Shown here piece by piece: positions 54,817 through 63,389 of a DNA stretch of 64,000 nt. The first letter of the stretch is position 1. Each line of letters opens with the position of its first letter. The stretch is from Dickeya fangzhongdai (GTDB lineage Bacteria; Pseudomonadota; Gammaproteobacteria; Enterobacterales; Enterobacteriaceae): contig NZ_CP025003.1 of assembly GCF_002812485.1 (NCBI RefSeq), positions 496,001 through 560,000 on the forward strand. The letters are read 5' to 3'. The translations under genes were made by a program, and so were the position numbers. The notes below the pieces were generated by a model. The model was not told the origin of the DNA, did not search any database, and saw nothing but the letters and a program-made list of their open reading frames with translations.

Positions 54817-56538
54817 ATGATGAATACAACTACTCTGCCTCCTTCGTCGTCCGGTGTGAGTTTCTGGCACAACTGGCGGCTGATGCCGATGTTCAGCTCG
54901 ATTATCGGCGTTATCCTGATCCTGTTTGCACTGGCGATTGGCTTTTCAGTCCATTTTCTGATGCGCAGCAACAGCTCCCTTAACGACGTGACGGCGGAAA
55001 TTCAGGTCCGTCTGGGGGTTTCCAACAGTTCCAACCATTTACGTACCGCTCGCCTGATGTTGATTCAGGCCGCCGCCGCCGCCAAAGAGGGCGATAAAGA
55101 CACCGCCAGCAGCAGTATTCAGCAGGCGGAAGGCCGCCTGAAGCAGTCGGCGGACAGCTTTGCCGCCTACCAGAATCGTGAAGTGAAAACCCCGGCCGAT
55201 CTGGCGCTGGATGACGCGCTGCAACAGCGCTACAACGACTACGTCAATAATGGCGTCAGGCCGATGCTGGATGCGGTGAAAGCCGGTCGTTACGACGATG
55301 TGGTGGCGACCGAATGGAAACAGACCCGTAAGCTCGATCTGGCCTATAACGAGGTATTGCTGAAAGTGGTGGCGATTCGCACCCAGCGGGCGGAAGCGCT
55401 CAACAACGAGGCGCAGCAGGAGTCGGTGCTGGGTTACAGCGTGATGGCCGCCAGCTTTGTGGTGGCGGTGCTGGTGTCGCTGTTTACCTACCTGTGTCTG
55501 CGCCGGGTGATCATCAAACCGATGCGTTCGCTGGTTGAACGTATTGAACATATCGCCGCGGGCGATCTCACCATGCCGCTGGCGCAGTGGGGACGCGGTG
55601 AAATCGGCCAGTTGGGGCACTATCTGCAGAACATGCAGCAGTCGCTGGCACGCACCGTCAGCAATGTACGTCACGGGGTGGAAGCCATTTATCAGGGTAT
55701 TACCGAAATTTCCGCCGGCAACAGCGATCTCTCTTCCCGCACCGAAGAGCAGGCGTCGGCGCTGGAGCAAACTGCTTCCAGCATGGAAGAGCTGACCTCT
55801 ACCGTGCGTCATAACGCCGACAACGCCAACCACGCCAGCCAACTGGCCGGCAACGCTTCCGGCAAGGCGCGTCAGGGCGGCGAACTGGTGGAAGGCGTGG
55901 TGAAAACCATGGGCAACATCCACCAGAGTTCGAAGAAGATTTCCGAAATCACCAATATCATCAACGGCATCGCTTTCCAGACCAACATTCTGGCGCTTAA
56001 CGCCGCGGTGGAAGCGGCGCGTGCCGGCGAACAGGGCCGCGGTTTTGCGGTGGTGGCCGGCGAAGTGCGTTCGCTGGCGCAGCGCAGCGCCCAGGCCGCC
56101 AAAGAGATCGAAGGGCTGATCACCGAATCCGTGGCGCTGGTGGAAACCGGCTCCGGTCAGGTCAGCCGCGCCGGGGAAACCATGCAGGATATCGTCAACG
56201 CCGTTACCAGCGTGACGGATATCATGGCGGAAATTTCGGTGGCGTCGCAGGAGCAGAGCAAAGGCATCGATCAGGTCGGGCAGGCGATTAACTCTATCGA
56301 TAATGTCACCCAGCAGAACGCCGCGCTGGTGGAGCAGGCTACCGCTGCCGCCACGTCGCTGGCGGAACAGGCCGCCGGGCTGAATGAGGCGGTGTCGGCG
56401 TTTCGTATCGACGGCGCGGAACGCCGCCCGGCCATCAGCATCGGGGCCCGTCCGGCTTCTTCGCCGGCGGCGTTGCCCAAAACGCTCCCCGGCGCGAAGA
56501 AAGCTAAAAGCAGCAACGACGGCTGGGAAACCTTCTGA
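54817..56538 (+). CDS. Methyl-accepting chemotaxis protein, Tar/Tsr type
   Basis: 573-aa inner-membrane receptor. TM1 is at about 26-50, a helical periplasmic sensor at 51-208 (Tar-type: NHLRTARLMLIQAA), TM2 at about 210-232, then HAMP and a signalling domain with the [20 protein letters not shown] tip. The last residues GWETF form the CheR/CheB-tethering pentapeptide, marking a high-abundance receptor. ATG 54817 follows AAAGGA. Confidence 0.95.
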   Translation: MMNTTTLPPSSSGVSFWHNWRLMPMFSSIIGVILILFALAIGFSVHFLMRSNSSLNDVTAEIQVRLGVSNSSNHLRTARLMLIQAAAAAKEGDKDTASSSIQQAEGRLKQSADSFAAYQNREVKTPADLALDDALQQRYNDYVNNGVRPMLDAVKAGRYDDVVATEWKQTRKLDLAYNEVLLKVVAIRTQRAEALNNEAQQESVLGYSVMAASFVVAVLVSLFTYLCLRRVIIKPMRSLVERIEHIAAGDLTMPLAQWGRGEIGQLGHYLQNMQQSLARTVSNVRHGVEAIYQGITEISAGNSDLSSRTEEQASALEQTASSMEELTSTVRHNADNANHASQLAGNASGKARQGGELVEGVVKTMGNIHQSSKKISEITNIINGIAFQTNILALNAAVEAARAGEQGRGFAVVAGEVRSLAQRSAQAAKEIEGLITESVALVETGSGQVSRAGETMQDIVNAVTSVTDIMAEISVASQEQSKGIDQVGQAINSIDNVTQQNAALVEQATAAATSLAEQAAGLNEAVSAFRIDGAERRPAISIGARPASSPAALPKTLPGAKKAKSSNDGWETF

Positions 56539-56560
56539 GTTACAAAGGTAAAAGCCGTTA

Positions 56561-56592
56561 ACGGGTAGCCTTTGGCTACCCGTTTTCTTTTA
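56561..56592 (+). terminator. Terminator of the second chemoreceptor gene
   Basis: ACGGGTAGCC (56561-56570) and GGCTACCCGT (56574-56583) with a TTT loop, followed by TTTCTTTTAG. Confidence 0.85.
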
Positions 56593-57111
56593 GTGAAACG
56601 TCGGGCGGCCGGTAAAATGCCCGACCCAGCCGGACGGATTGGTAAAAATGCGAATGGCGGTGAAATCGGGAAACTCGCCGCTATCGAACCAGTGTGGAGT
56701 ATTGGCGGGCACCCGCAACAGGTCGCCGGCCTGGCAGGTGAGGCGATACACCTGTTCGCCCGCCGGGACGAAAAAGGTGCCGCTGCCGCGGACAAAGAAA
56801 CGCACTTCATCTTCGCTGTGGGTGTGCTCCTGCAAAAATTTCTCCCGCAGCGCCGCCCGGTCCGGGTGCTCTGGGGTCAGGCTGATGACGTCCGCCGAGG
56901 TATAACCCTCGCGCTGACTGAGCCGGTCGATATCCTGACGAAAACGCGCCAGCAACGCGTCGCCGTCAACGTCGGCAGGGGTGTCGCCGGTGTGCCAGCG
57001 CTCCAGTTGCAGGCCCGCCGCCGCCAGCAGGGCGGCAATCTGGTCGAATTCGTCGAACTGCTGAGTGGGATATTCGAGGTGAGGACGGTGGAAAATCGCC
57101 AGTGTGGTCAT
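56590..57111 (-). CDS. mtnD: Acireductone dioxygenase (methionine salvage)
   Basis: Cupin enzyme oxidising acireductone, to the methionine precursor with iron or to a dead-end product with nickel. 173 aa. Metal ligands fall at H96, H98, E102 (EHTHSEDEVRFF) and H140 (ANTPHWF), exactly the numbering known for Klebsiella. The other mtn genes are not adjacent, unlike in many relatives. Convergent with the chemoreceptor gene. Confidence 0.93.
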   Translation of the reverse strand: MTTLAIFHRPHLEYPTQQFDEFDQIAALLAAAGLQLERWHTGDTPADVDGDALLARFRQDIDRLSQREGYTSADVISLTPEHPDRAALREKFLQEHTHSEDEVRFFVRGSGTFFVPAGEQVYRLTCQAGDLLRVPANTPHWFDSGEFPDFTAIRIFTNPSGWVGHFTGRPTFH

Positions 57112-57424
57112 GGTGGTTACTCTCAGTAAAAGGGATATGGCGTTAACCTTTCACTCTGCATGGTTAAAAAACAAGATGCTTTATTTATATCTTATTACCA
57201 GATCTTTTTTTGATACGAGCGTGTAAAACAGTATTTACCTTTGCTTAACCGCGTGGAAGGGATTAGTGATATCACGCTTTTTGGGGAGCGTTCCCGCGTT
57301 TATTCCGGTTGAGGATATTTGGGGCGTTCTCTGGCTGCACCAGCCGCATAATCTATTCTTTTGAGATTTTATTAATATAGGCTGTTATTTATTTTCTATT
57401 TTATTATTTATTTTGTATTAATTA
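57112..57424 (-). other. AT-rich spacer
   Basis: About 310 bp between mtnD and the FlhE-like gene; contains the mtnD promoter region. No gene or clear element seen. Confidence 0.4.
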
Positions 57425-57456
57425 AGAATAAAACAGGGAAGCGATATACTTCCCTG
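57425..57456 (-). terminator. Terminator of the FlhE-like gene
   Basis: Minus strand CAGGGAAG / CTTCCCTG 8-bp stem (57434-57441 with 57449-57456) followed by TTTTATTCTT. Confidence 0.75.
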
Positions 57457-57468
57457 CGGCCTGAATAT

Positions 57469-57891
57469 TTATTGCCAGTTCACGATGATTTGCGCCTGCT
57501 GGCCGGAAACCGGTATTTTTCCGCCACTTATTACGCGCATGGCAAAGAAGAACGGCAGCGCCGGGCTTTTGCCTTTAAATACTTCGGTTGACATTCTTCT
57601 TGTGCGGGAAACATCAACACAATTACTGGTGCTGCCCTGACACAGATAAACATTTAGGCCATCGGGAAAACCTGCCACATTCCAGGTCCAGCTTACGTAG
57701 GTAATCGCACCGTTGGCCGGCGGATTGCCCTTAACCGGGACATCAACGGTTTCGAGGAAATTACGAGCGTATACGGTGGGAAGAACCACACTGGAGGTGT
57801 AGCTGCCTGCCGCGATGGCCACCTGAGAAAGTGAAGCTGCCAGAAGCGCGCCGCCCAGAGCGAGACGTGTAAAAACTGATTTCCGTTTCAT
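57469..57891 (-). CDS. FlhE-like periplasmic protein
   Basis: 140 aa from ATG 57891. Signal peptide MKRKSVFTRLALGGALLAAS...AIAAG (about 27 residues). The mature part resembles flagellar FlhE: ITYVSWTWNVAGFPDGLNVYLC with a second Cys after six residues (likely disulfide, as in FlhE LCSQSRC), and an identical end type QAQIIVNWQ. FlhE normally sits behind flhBA; here it stands alone, so it may be a paralogue with another role. The assignment rests on remembered family pattern. Confidence 0.7.
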   Translation of the reverse strand: MKRKSVFTRLALGGALLAASLSQVAIAAGSYTSSVVLPTVYARNFLETVDVPVKGNPPANGAITYVSWTWNVAGFPDGLNVYLCQGSTSNCVDVSRTRRMSTEVFKGKSPALPFFFAMRVISGGKIPVSGQQAQIIVNWQ

Positions 57892-58614
57892 ATAAATAAC
57901 TCTCAATATGAGATAAATTGACCGACAGAAAATAGGTTATGCCTGTCCATGCTGGCTATTTTATGGCTCAACCAGACCATGGAAGAGCGTTTTTTCGGTA
58001 GTGTAAATAATACCTGCCGATAAATAGATGGTTATTTTCTGTCGACGAACGCCATTCCCCAGAGGTGAGAACTGGAATGGCCGTCGCTACATTCTAATAA
58101 TTAGTCATTGATGTCAATTTTATATTTATTAACTGCGTTTTAAATATGAAAATAAAAAGGCGGAAATAATTCTACTGATATTTATTTCTGACGATGGGTA
58201 AATAGGACGAAAAATCACCTGAACAATGCCGGCGAAAAAAACAGGTGAACAACACCGCGGCAAGCCGGATGGTCGGGGTGGGGAGGCGGGAAAAATTACA
58301 CGTGTCGGCGGCGCCTGAGTCGGCGTTCGCATGGCGGTGAGGGCGTTGTCTGTGGATGAACGGCGGGCTATCAATCGTGCTTTAGTGCAACGAGCAGGGC
58401 GTGTGTCACCACCTATTTTTCGAGTTCACCCCCCCGGAGTTTATTCTTCAATAAAAAAATAGTTTATTCTTAAATAATAAGCTAGCCGTAGCCTGATGGC
58501 GTTTTTCAGCATTATGATCGCTGTGCCCCGTGTATCAGGGACTGCAACAGGGTTGTTGTGATGACGCCGCGAATGCATGACGATAGGCATTGACTCCATT
58601 TAAGGAGCGCGAAA
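57892..58614 (+). other. Gene-free stretch of 720 bp
   Basis: AT-rich with no convincing gene; an 81-codon minus-strand frame at 58129-58374 has no ribosome-binding site and low-complexity Pro/Arg composition. Divergent promoters for the FlhE-like and HD-domain genes must be here. Confidence 0.45.
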
Positions 58615-59238
58615 ATGACACTCACTGAACGAGCCAGGATCTTCGCTACCGCGGCACATGCCGCCTGCGAGCAGAAACGGAAATATACCGGCGAACCCTA
58701 TATTGTTCACCCGGCGGCGGTGGTCGCCCTGTTGATGCAGATTGACCCATCGCCGGAAATGATTGCCGCCGCCTGGCTGCATGACACGGTGGAAGATACC
58801 GGCGTAACGCTGGAACTGGTGGCCGAATTGTTTGGCGCGCCGGTGGCGCGTTATGTGGAAATGCTGACCGATGTGCGCACCCGGCAAGCCGGCGGCGAGC
58901 GCATTCACCGCAAAAACGCCAATCTGCTGCACAGCGCGGTCGCCTGCCCGGAGGCGCAGAGCATCAAGCTGTGCGATCTGATTGATAACAGCCGCAGTGT
59001 GCTGGAACATGACCCGGTGTTCGCCCGTCCGTACATGGTGGAGATGCGCCGCTTGCTGGCGGTGCTGACGCAGGGCGACCCGAGGCTGTACGACGTCGCG
59101 ACCCGCCAGTGCGATCACACGATTCTCTCTATTCACCGCGCACAGGGCGATGAAGGTTGGTATCAGCAGTTATGGCAACAGTATGAAGCCCATCTGCCGC
59201 TGAGCGTGGTGCTGGCGCGAACGCGGGAACTAGCGTGA
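58615..59238 (+). CDS. HD-domain protein, small alarmone hydrolase (MESH1/SpoT-hydrolase-like)
   Basis: 207 aa, made only of an HD domain of the RelA/SpoT hydrolase type. Visible: YTGEPYIVHPAAVV near 25-38 (first His), AAWLHDTVEDTGV near 57-69 (HD plus the ED pair of ppGpp hydrolases) and KLCDLIDNS near 122-130 (last Asp and Asn). There is no synthetase, TGS or ACT domain. It probably removes pyrophosphate from (p)ppGpp or a related nucleotide. TAAGGAG precedes ATG 58615. It overlaps the next small frame by GTGA. Confidence 0.82.
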   Translation: MTLTERARIFATAAHAACEQKRKYTGEPYIVHPAAVVALLMQIDPSPEMIAAAWLHDTVEDTGVTLELVAELFGAPVARYVEMLTDVRTRQAGGERIHRKNANLLHSAVACPEAQSIKLCDLIDNSRSVLEHDPVFARPYMVEMRRLLAVLTQGDPRLYDVATRQCDHTILSIHRAQGDEGWYQQLWQQYEAHLPLSVVLARTRELA

Positions 59239-59474
59239 GCGTACGGATTGTGCGTGTCGGGGCATTGCCGGACGCGCTGGCGACGCTGATTGCCGAAAGT
59301 CAGCGGCAAGGCTTCCGTTTTCTGCAGCGGTTGCGGGAGGAGTTTCAGTCCGGCGCCAATCAATTCCGGCTGCCCGGCGAAGGGCTGGGATATTTACCGG
59401 TTAATTATTCCCATATCAGTCATAGTAAGACTCTGGCCGCCGGTCAGAAATCTCAGCCTGCTGAGTCAGAATAA
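59235..59474 (+). pseudogene. Truncated GNAT N-acetyltransferase fragment
   Basis: 79 codons from GTG 59235 (GTGA overlap with the HD gene). The first 53 residues fit the N-terminus of GNAT acetyltransferases (LIAESQRQGFRFLQRLREEF then SGANQFRLPGE), but the sequence then changes to unrelated residues and the acetyl-CoA core is missing. No other frame downstream continues it. It looks like the 5' remnant of a gene once co-translated with the HD protein. Confidence 0.6.
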
Positions 59475-59826
59475 CCTCATTGGTCATCAGATTATTTCCC
59501 CGCTTTTTATCGATTCACGTGTGCCGAAATATACCCGAAACAGGGCGGAAATAACGCCAGGGTGATTTTTTCAAGACGTTATTTTTATTCTTTGAGGGAA
59601 TTAATTATTCTCGCCTTATATTGATTTCATTATAACTCATGATGAAATGTGATTCGCTGTCGCCTTTTCCGCCTCCTATGATGAGTGAACGCAATCTGTT
59701 CCATTTATCGTCGGCGGCTGGGAGGAAATATGAAGTTATGTCACGGGTCTGATCGGTTGATTGCCGGGGCCATCGCGTCTGACGGCGCTTGCTGTTGTGA
59801 CGCGGACATGACGTGAGGAACGCCTG
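59475..59826 (+). other. Gene-free stretch before the amidohydrolase
   Basis: About 350 bp of mixed composition that may include decayed remains of the GNAT gene and the promoter of the next gene; no structure recognised. Confidence 0.4.
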
Positions 59827-60999
59827 ATGACGGAGATCCCACGGCACATTATTGAGCAGGCCATCGAATGGCGGCGTGACTTTCATGCTCACCCGGAAAT
59901 CGGCCTGCGCGAGCACCGCACCTCGGCGCGGGTGGCCGAATTGCTGGAGTCTTTTGGGCTGGACGTGCATCAGGGGATGGCGCAGACCGGCGTCGTTGGG
60001 ACGCTGCGCCACGGCAACGGGCCGGCTATCGGCCTGCGGGCAGACATGGACGCGCTGCCGATTCAGGAACTGAACGCTTTTTCCCATCGTTCTCGTACCG
60101 ACGGCCGCATGCACGCCTGCGGACACGATGGCCACACCGCGATGCTGCTGGCGGCAGCGCGCTATCTGAGCGAAACCCGCCGTTTTCGCGGTACGGTGCA
60201 TTTTGTGTTTCAGCCGGCGGAGGAGAATGCCGGCGGCGGCAAAATGATGGTGCGGGAAGGGTTGTTCGAGCGTTTCCCGATGCAGGCGATCTATGCGCTG
60301 CACAACTGGCCGGGTCTGGCGGCGGGCGAGGTGGCGGTTAACCCTGGTCCGATGATGGCTTCGCAGGACAGCTTCCGCATTATCCTGACCGGTGTGGGAT
60401 GCCATGCCGCGATGCCGGAGCGCGGCACCGATCCGATCGTGGCCGCCGCCCAGCTGATTCTGGCGTTACAGACCATTACCGCCCGCCGGTTGTCGCCGCT
60501 GGAACAGGCGGTGATCAGCATCACCCGCATTGAAGGCGGAGAAGCCGTCAACGCTATTCCGGGTCAGGTCACGCTGGCGGGCACGTTGCGTTGCCTGACG
60601 GCGGACACGCGTGAGCGGGCGCGGCAGCTGATTGGCGAGTATGTGCAGGCGGTGCCGCAGCCGATGGGGGTACAAAGCGAGTTGCACTGGCGTCCTGGCT
60701 ATCCGGTAACGCAGAACCAGCCCGACGCGGCCGAGACGGTGCGCGAAGCGGCGATCGCGGCGCTGGGCGCCTCGCGGGTGCACTGGAATCAGCCACCCTC
60801 AATGGCGGCGGAAGATTTCTCTTACCTGCTGCAGGCTTGCCCCGGCGCTTATTTCTGGCTGGGCGCGGACGGCGCATCGCCATCGGCTTCGCTGCACAAT
60901 GCGGAATACGATTTTAACGATGAGATTATCGCCAACGGCGTTCAGGTGTGGGTGGCGCTGGTGGAACGATCGTTGCGTGCAAGCGATGCCGATTTATAA
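59827..60999 (+). CDS. M20D-family amidohydrolase (hippurate/N-acyl amino acid hydrolase type)
   Basis: 390-aa metal-dependent hydrolase. Typical M20D motifs: RRDFHAHPEIGLREH near 16-30, GLRADMDALPIQE near 68-80, MHACGHDGHTAML near 94-106 (metal Cys/His), FQPAEENAGGGKMM near 131-144 and SMAAEDFSYLLQ near 322-333. Relatives cleave hippurate, N-acetyl amino acids or indole-acetyl amino acid conjugates; the last is worth noting in a plant-associated organism but is not shown. GAGGAACG precedes ATG 59827. Lone gene. Confidence 0.92.
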   Translation: MTEIPRHIIEQAIEWRRDFHAHPEIGLREHRTSARVAELLESFGLDVHQGMAQTGVVGTLRHGNGPAIGLRADMDALPIQELNAFSHRSRTDGRMHACGHDGHTAMLLAAARYLSETRRFRGTVHFVFQPAEENAGGGKMMVREGLFERFPMQAIYALHNWPGLAAGEVAVNPGPMMASQDSFRIILTGVGCHAAMPERGTDPIVAAAQLILALQTITARRLSPLEQAVISITRIEGGEAVNAIPGQVTLAGTLRCLTADTRERARQLIGEYVQAVPQPMGVQSELHWRPGYPVTQNQPDAAETVREAAIAALGASRVHWNQPPSMAAEDFSYLLQACPGAYFWLGADGASPSASLHNAEYDFNDEIIANGVQVWVALVERSLRASDADL

Positions 61000-61073
61000 C
61001 GACGATATAGCCGGCCCGGCGTATTCAGGCGGATAGCGCTTTGCAATACGTGTACGGCGGCTGGCGCTGATAG

Positions 61074-61316
61074 TCAACGACCGATACTTCTCAACTGGGT
61101 GCAGAACGGGCAGTTGCAACCGCTGACCGACGTCGCATCGCAGATCCCCAACTGACCGACTTTCTGGCCGGTAGCGACGTGACCGTTACTGAACGCCGTT
61201 TCCACCTGCGCCAGTTTCATGGCGTCATCCGGGTTGACCGGCGCCAGTTTGGCCTGAAACGCCGAAGCGTTGGCTGCTGCAAACGAGAGAAAAACCAGCG
61301 ACATCCTGAGTTTCAT
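61074..61316 (-). CDS. Small exported Cys-rich protein, unknown
   Basis: 80 aa from ATG 61316 (MKLRMSLVFLSFAAANASAF), with a signal peptide cleaved near residue 19-20. The mature peptide of about 60 residues ends in a cysteine cluster, GICDATSVSGCNCPFC, four Cys near 64-75 that could bind metal or form disulfides. The frame is open to 61445 but without a start signal. It is divergent from the FecCD-type importer, and a Zur-like palindrome lies 57 bp upstream, so metal control is plausible. Not recognised. Confidence 0.72.
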   Translation of the reverse strand: MKLRMSLVFLSFAAANASAFQAKLAPVNPDDAMKLAQVETAFSNGHVATGQKVGQLGICDATSVSGCNCPFCTQLRSIGR

Positions 61317-61372
61317 GACAGACCGCCTGTGGGTTGCAAAGCAAATCATGTTGCGAAGGAGTAATGACGGCT

Positions 61373-61386
61373 TGTTATAACATAAC
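61373..61386. promoter_or_regulatory. Zur-like operator half-region near the Cys-rich gene
   Basis: TGTTATAACATAAC repeats 14 bases of the palindrome at 61516-61535. It lies 57 bp upstream of the Cys-rich gene start. Confidence 0.5.
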
Positions 61387-61515
61387 CTTTCTCGCTTCGC
61401 ATCCCTCGTTCTCGTCCCACAATCGTACAGTTTGTAAGCGTTCATGACGGTTATACCGGCGTATCCGGCGGCAGGTTGGATGGTGTTTTTGGGGTTCTTT
61501 TTTAAAACCTCAATG

Positions 61516-61535
61516 TGTTATGTTATAACATAACA
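61516..61535. promoter_or_regulatory. 20-bp perfect palindrome upstream of the importer, Zur-like
   Basis: TGTTATGTTATAACATAACA is a perfect inverted repeat 25 bp before the ATPase start. It resembles the gamma-proteobacterial Zur box (TGTTATA-N-TATAACA) with one mismatch. Another Fur-superfamily or MarR-type repressor is possible. Confidence 0.6.
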
Positions 61536-61560
61536 TATATAATTCGGGAGGTGCGCTCAA

Positions 61561-62400
61561 ATGTGGCAGGCCATGCCGCCTTTATTGCGGGTAGAACATC
61601 TGCGGGTAGGACATCTGGGACATCTGAATGTGGCGCATTCCGCCGGTCAGCCGTTGCTTACCGATATTCATTTTACGGTCGGGAGCGGGGAATGCCTGGC
61701 GATTGTCGGCCCCAACGGTAGCGGCAAATCCACGCTGTTGCGCGCTTTGCTGCATGACCCGCCGCCGGCAGGCGGATGTATCTGGCTGGGCGATAAGCCG
61801 CTGGCGCAGCTGTCCCGGGCGCAACGAGCACGACGTATCGCGCTGATGAGCCAGCATGACTCCCCCAGCCTGACGTTAACGGTGGAGGAATACGTGTCGC
61901 TCGGCTGCCTGCCGCATGCGGATGTGCTGTCGCTGTCGGCACAACAGGCCACGGTGGAACAGGTGCTGGATGAAACCGGCTTGTCGCCATTACGGCAGCG
62001 CAGTCTGGCGGCGTTGTCCGGCGGCGAACGCCAACGGGCGTTTCTGGCGCGCGCGCTGGCGCAGCGTCCGGACGTGCTGCTGCTGGACGAGCCGACCAAC
62101 CATCTGGATCCGCTCGGGCGGGCGGCGTTGCTGGCGCTGGTGCGACAGCGCGGCATCGCCGTAGTGGCGGTATTACACGATCTGTCGCTGGTGGAACCGT
62201 TCGCCGACCGGGTGCTGGTGCTGTGCCGGGGCCGGCAAGTGTGTTGGGACGCGCCGTCCCAGGCGCTTGCCAGCGATTGCCTGTATCCGGTGTTTGGCAT
62301 TCGCAGCTTCACGGTTCCCCATCCGCAAACCGGCCTCCCGTTCCGCTTGTTTGACGTGCCCGCGGGCGCGTGTGCATTCACCACCAGAGGAAGTCTATGA
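61561..62400 (+). CDS. ABC importer ATP-binding protein, FecE/BtuD type
   Basis: 279-aa cytoplasmic ATPase for a metal-chelate importer. Walker A GPNGSGKST near 50-58, signature LSGGERQR near 154, Walker B VLLLDEPTNHLD near 174-185, H-loop VLHDLS. GGGAGG precedes ATG 61561. Its stop overlaps the binding-protein start (ATGA). Order ATPase, binding protein, permease is less common than the reverse. Confidence 0.92.
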   Translation: MWQAMPPLLRVEHLRVGHLGHLNVAHSAGQPLLTDIHFTVGSGECLAIVGPNGSGKSTLLRALLHDPPPAGGCIWLGDKPLAQLSRAQRARRIALMSQHDSPSLTLTVEEYVSLGCLPHADVLSLSAQQATVEQVLDETGLSPLRQRSLAALSGGERQRAFLARALAQRPDVLLLDEPTNHLDPLGRAALLALVRQRGIAVVAVLHDLSLVEPFADRVLVLCRGRQVCWDAPSQALASDCLYPVFGIRSFTVPHPQTGLPFRLFDVPAGACAFTTRGSL

Positions 62401-63389
62401 AAATATCATTCGGCGGCGTATCGCCATTCAACGGTTCTGTCGGGCTGATTAGCCTGCTGCTGGGATTCAGCGCCATGACGGCGCAGGCATCGGGGTTTCC
62501 GGTTACCGTGCAGAGTTGCGGCAAGCCGCTGACCTTCACCCAGGCGCCGCAGCGCGCCGTCATCAACGATCTCAACATGTCCGAAATGGCGTTCGCGCTG
62601 CATCTGCAACCGCAGATCGTCGGCCTGACCGGTATCAGCGGCTGGTACAAGATGACGCCGGAATTCCGCCGGCAAATGGGGGCGATTCCGGAGTTGTCGC
62701 CGAAATACCCGTCGCTGGAAACCCTGCTGGGCGCTAACCCGGACTTTTTCTTCGCCGGCTGGAACTACGGCATGAAAGTAGGCGGCGAAGTCACGCCGGA
62801 CACGCTGGCGAAATACGGCGTCAAAACGCTGGTGCTGAGTGAAAGCTGTATTTTCGAAGACCGCCATCGCCCGCGCGCCAGCATGGATTTGCTGTACGGC
62901 GACGTGCTGACGCTGGGGCAAATTTTCGGCCGCGCGGAACAGGCGCAGGCGCTGGTGGATCAGTGGAAGGCGCGGCTGGCGGCGGTGCCTAAACCGCCGT
63001 CGGGTCAGGCGCCGCTCAAGGTATTCGTCTATGACTCCGGTGAGGATAAACCCTTTACCAGCGGCGTTTACGCCATGCCGACCGCCATTATCGACGCGGC
63101 CGGCGGCCGTAATGTGATGGATGATATGGCGGCGAGCTGGGCCACCACCTCCTGGGAGACGGTGTCGGCGGCGGAGCCGGATCTGATCATTCTGCTGGAT
63201 TACCAGAACGGCGGCGGCGCGGCGGCCTTGCAGCATTTTCTGGAGTCCCACCCGCTGATGAAACACACCCCGGCGGTGGAACATCGGCGTTACCTGAAGC
63301 TGCAATACGCCGAGCTGACGCCGGGGCCGGCCAATATCACCGCGATTGAAAAACTCGCGCACGCGCTTTATCCGGCTGCGGCGCAATGA
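62397..63389 (+). CDS. Periplasmic metal-chelate/siderophore-binding protein (TroA-like fold)
   Basis: 330 aa. Signal peptide to about residue 31 (MTAQASG). The mature protein starts FPVTVQSCGKPLTFTQAPQR, the standard opening of FecB/BtuF-type proteins, with a long central helix and VSAAEPDLIILLDY near 260. Ligand may be a siderophore, cobalamin or zinc/iron chelate. ATGA overlaps on both sides couple it to the ATPase and permease. AGAGGA precedes the start. Confidence 0.9.
   Translation: MKISFGGVSPFNGSVGLISLLLGFSAMTAQASGFPVTVQSCGKPLTFTQAPQRAVINDLNMSEMAFALHLQPQIVGLTGISGWYKMTPEFRRQMGAIPELSPKYPSLETLLGANPDFFFAGWNYGMKVGGEVTPDTLAKYGVKTLVLSESCIFEDRHRPRASMDLLYGDVLTLGQIFGRAEQAQALVDQWKARLAAVPKPPSGQAPLKVFVYDSGEDKPFTSGVYAMPTAIIDAAGGRNVMDDMAASWATTSWETVSAAEPDLIILLDYQNGGGAAALQHFLESHPLMKHTPAVEHRRYLKLQYAELTPGPANITAIEKLAHALYPAAAQ

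Noticed and set aside
58129..58374. 81-codon minus-strand frame
   Set aside because: Low-complexity Pro/Arg/Ser composition, no ribosome-binding site, and it lies in an AT-rich intergenic stretch.
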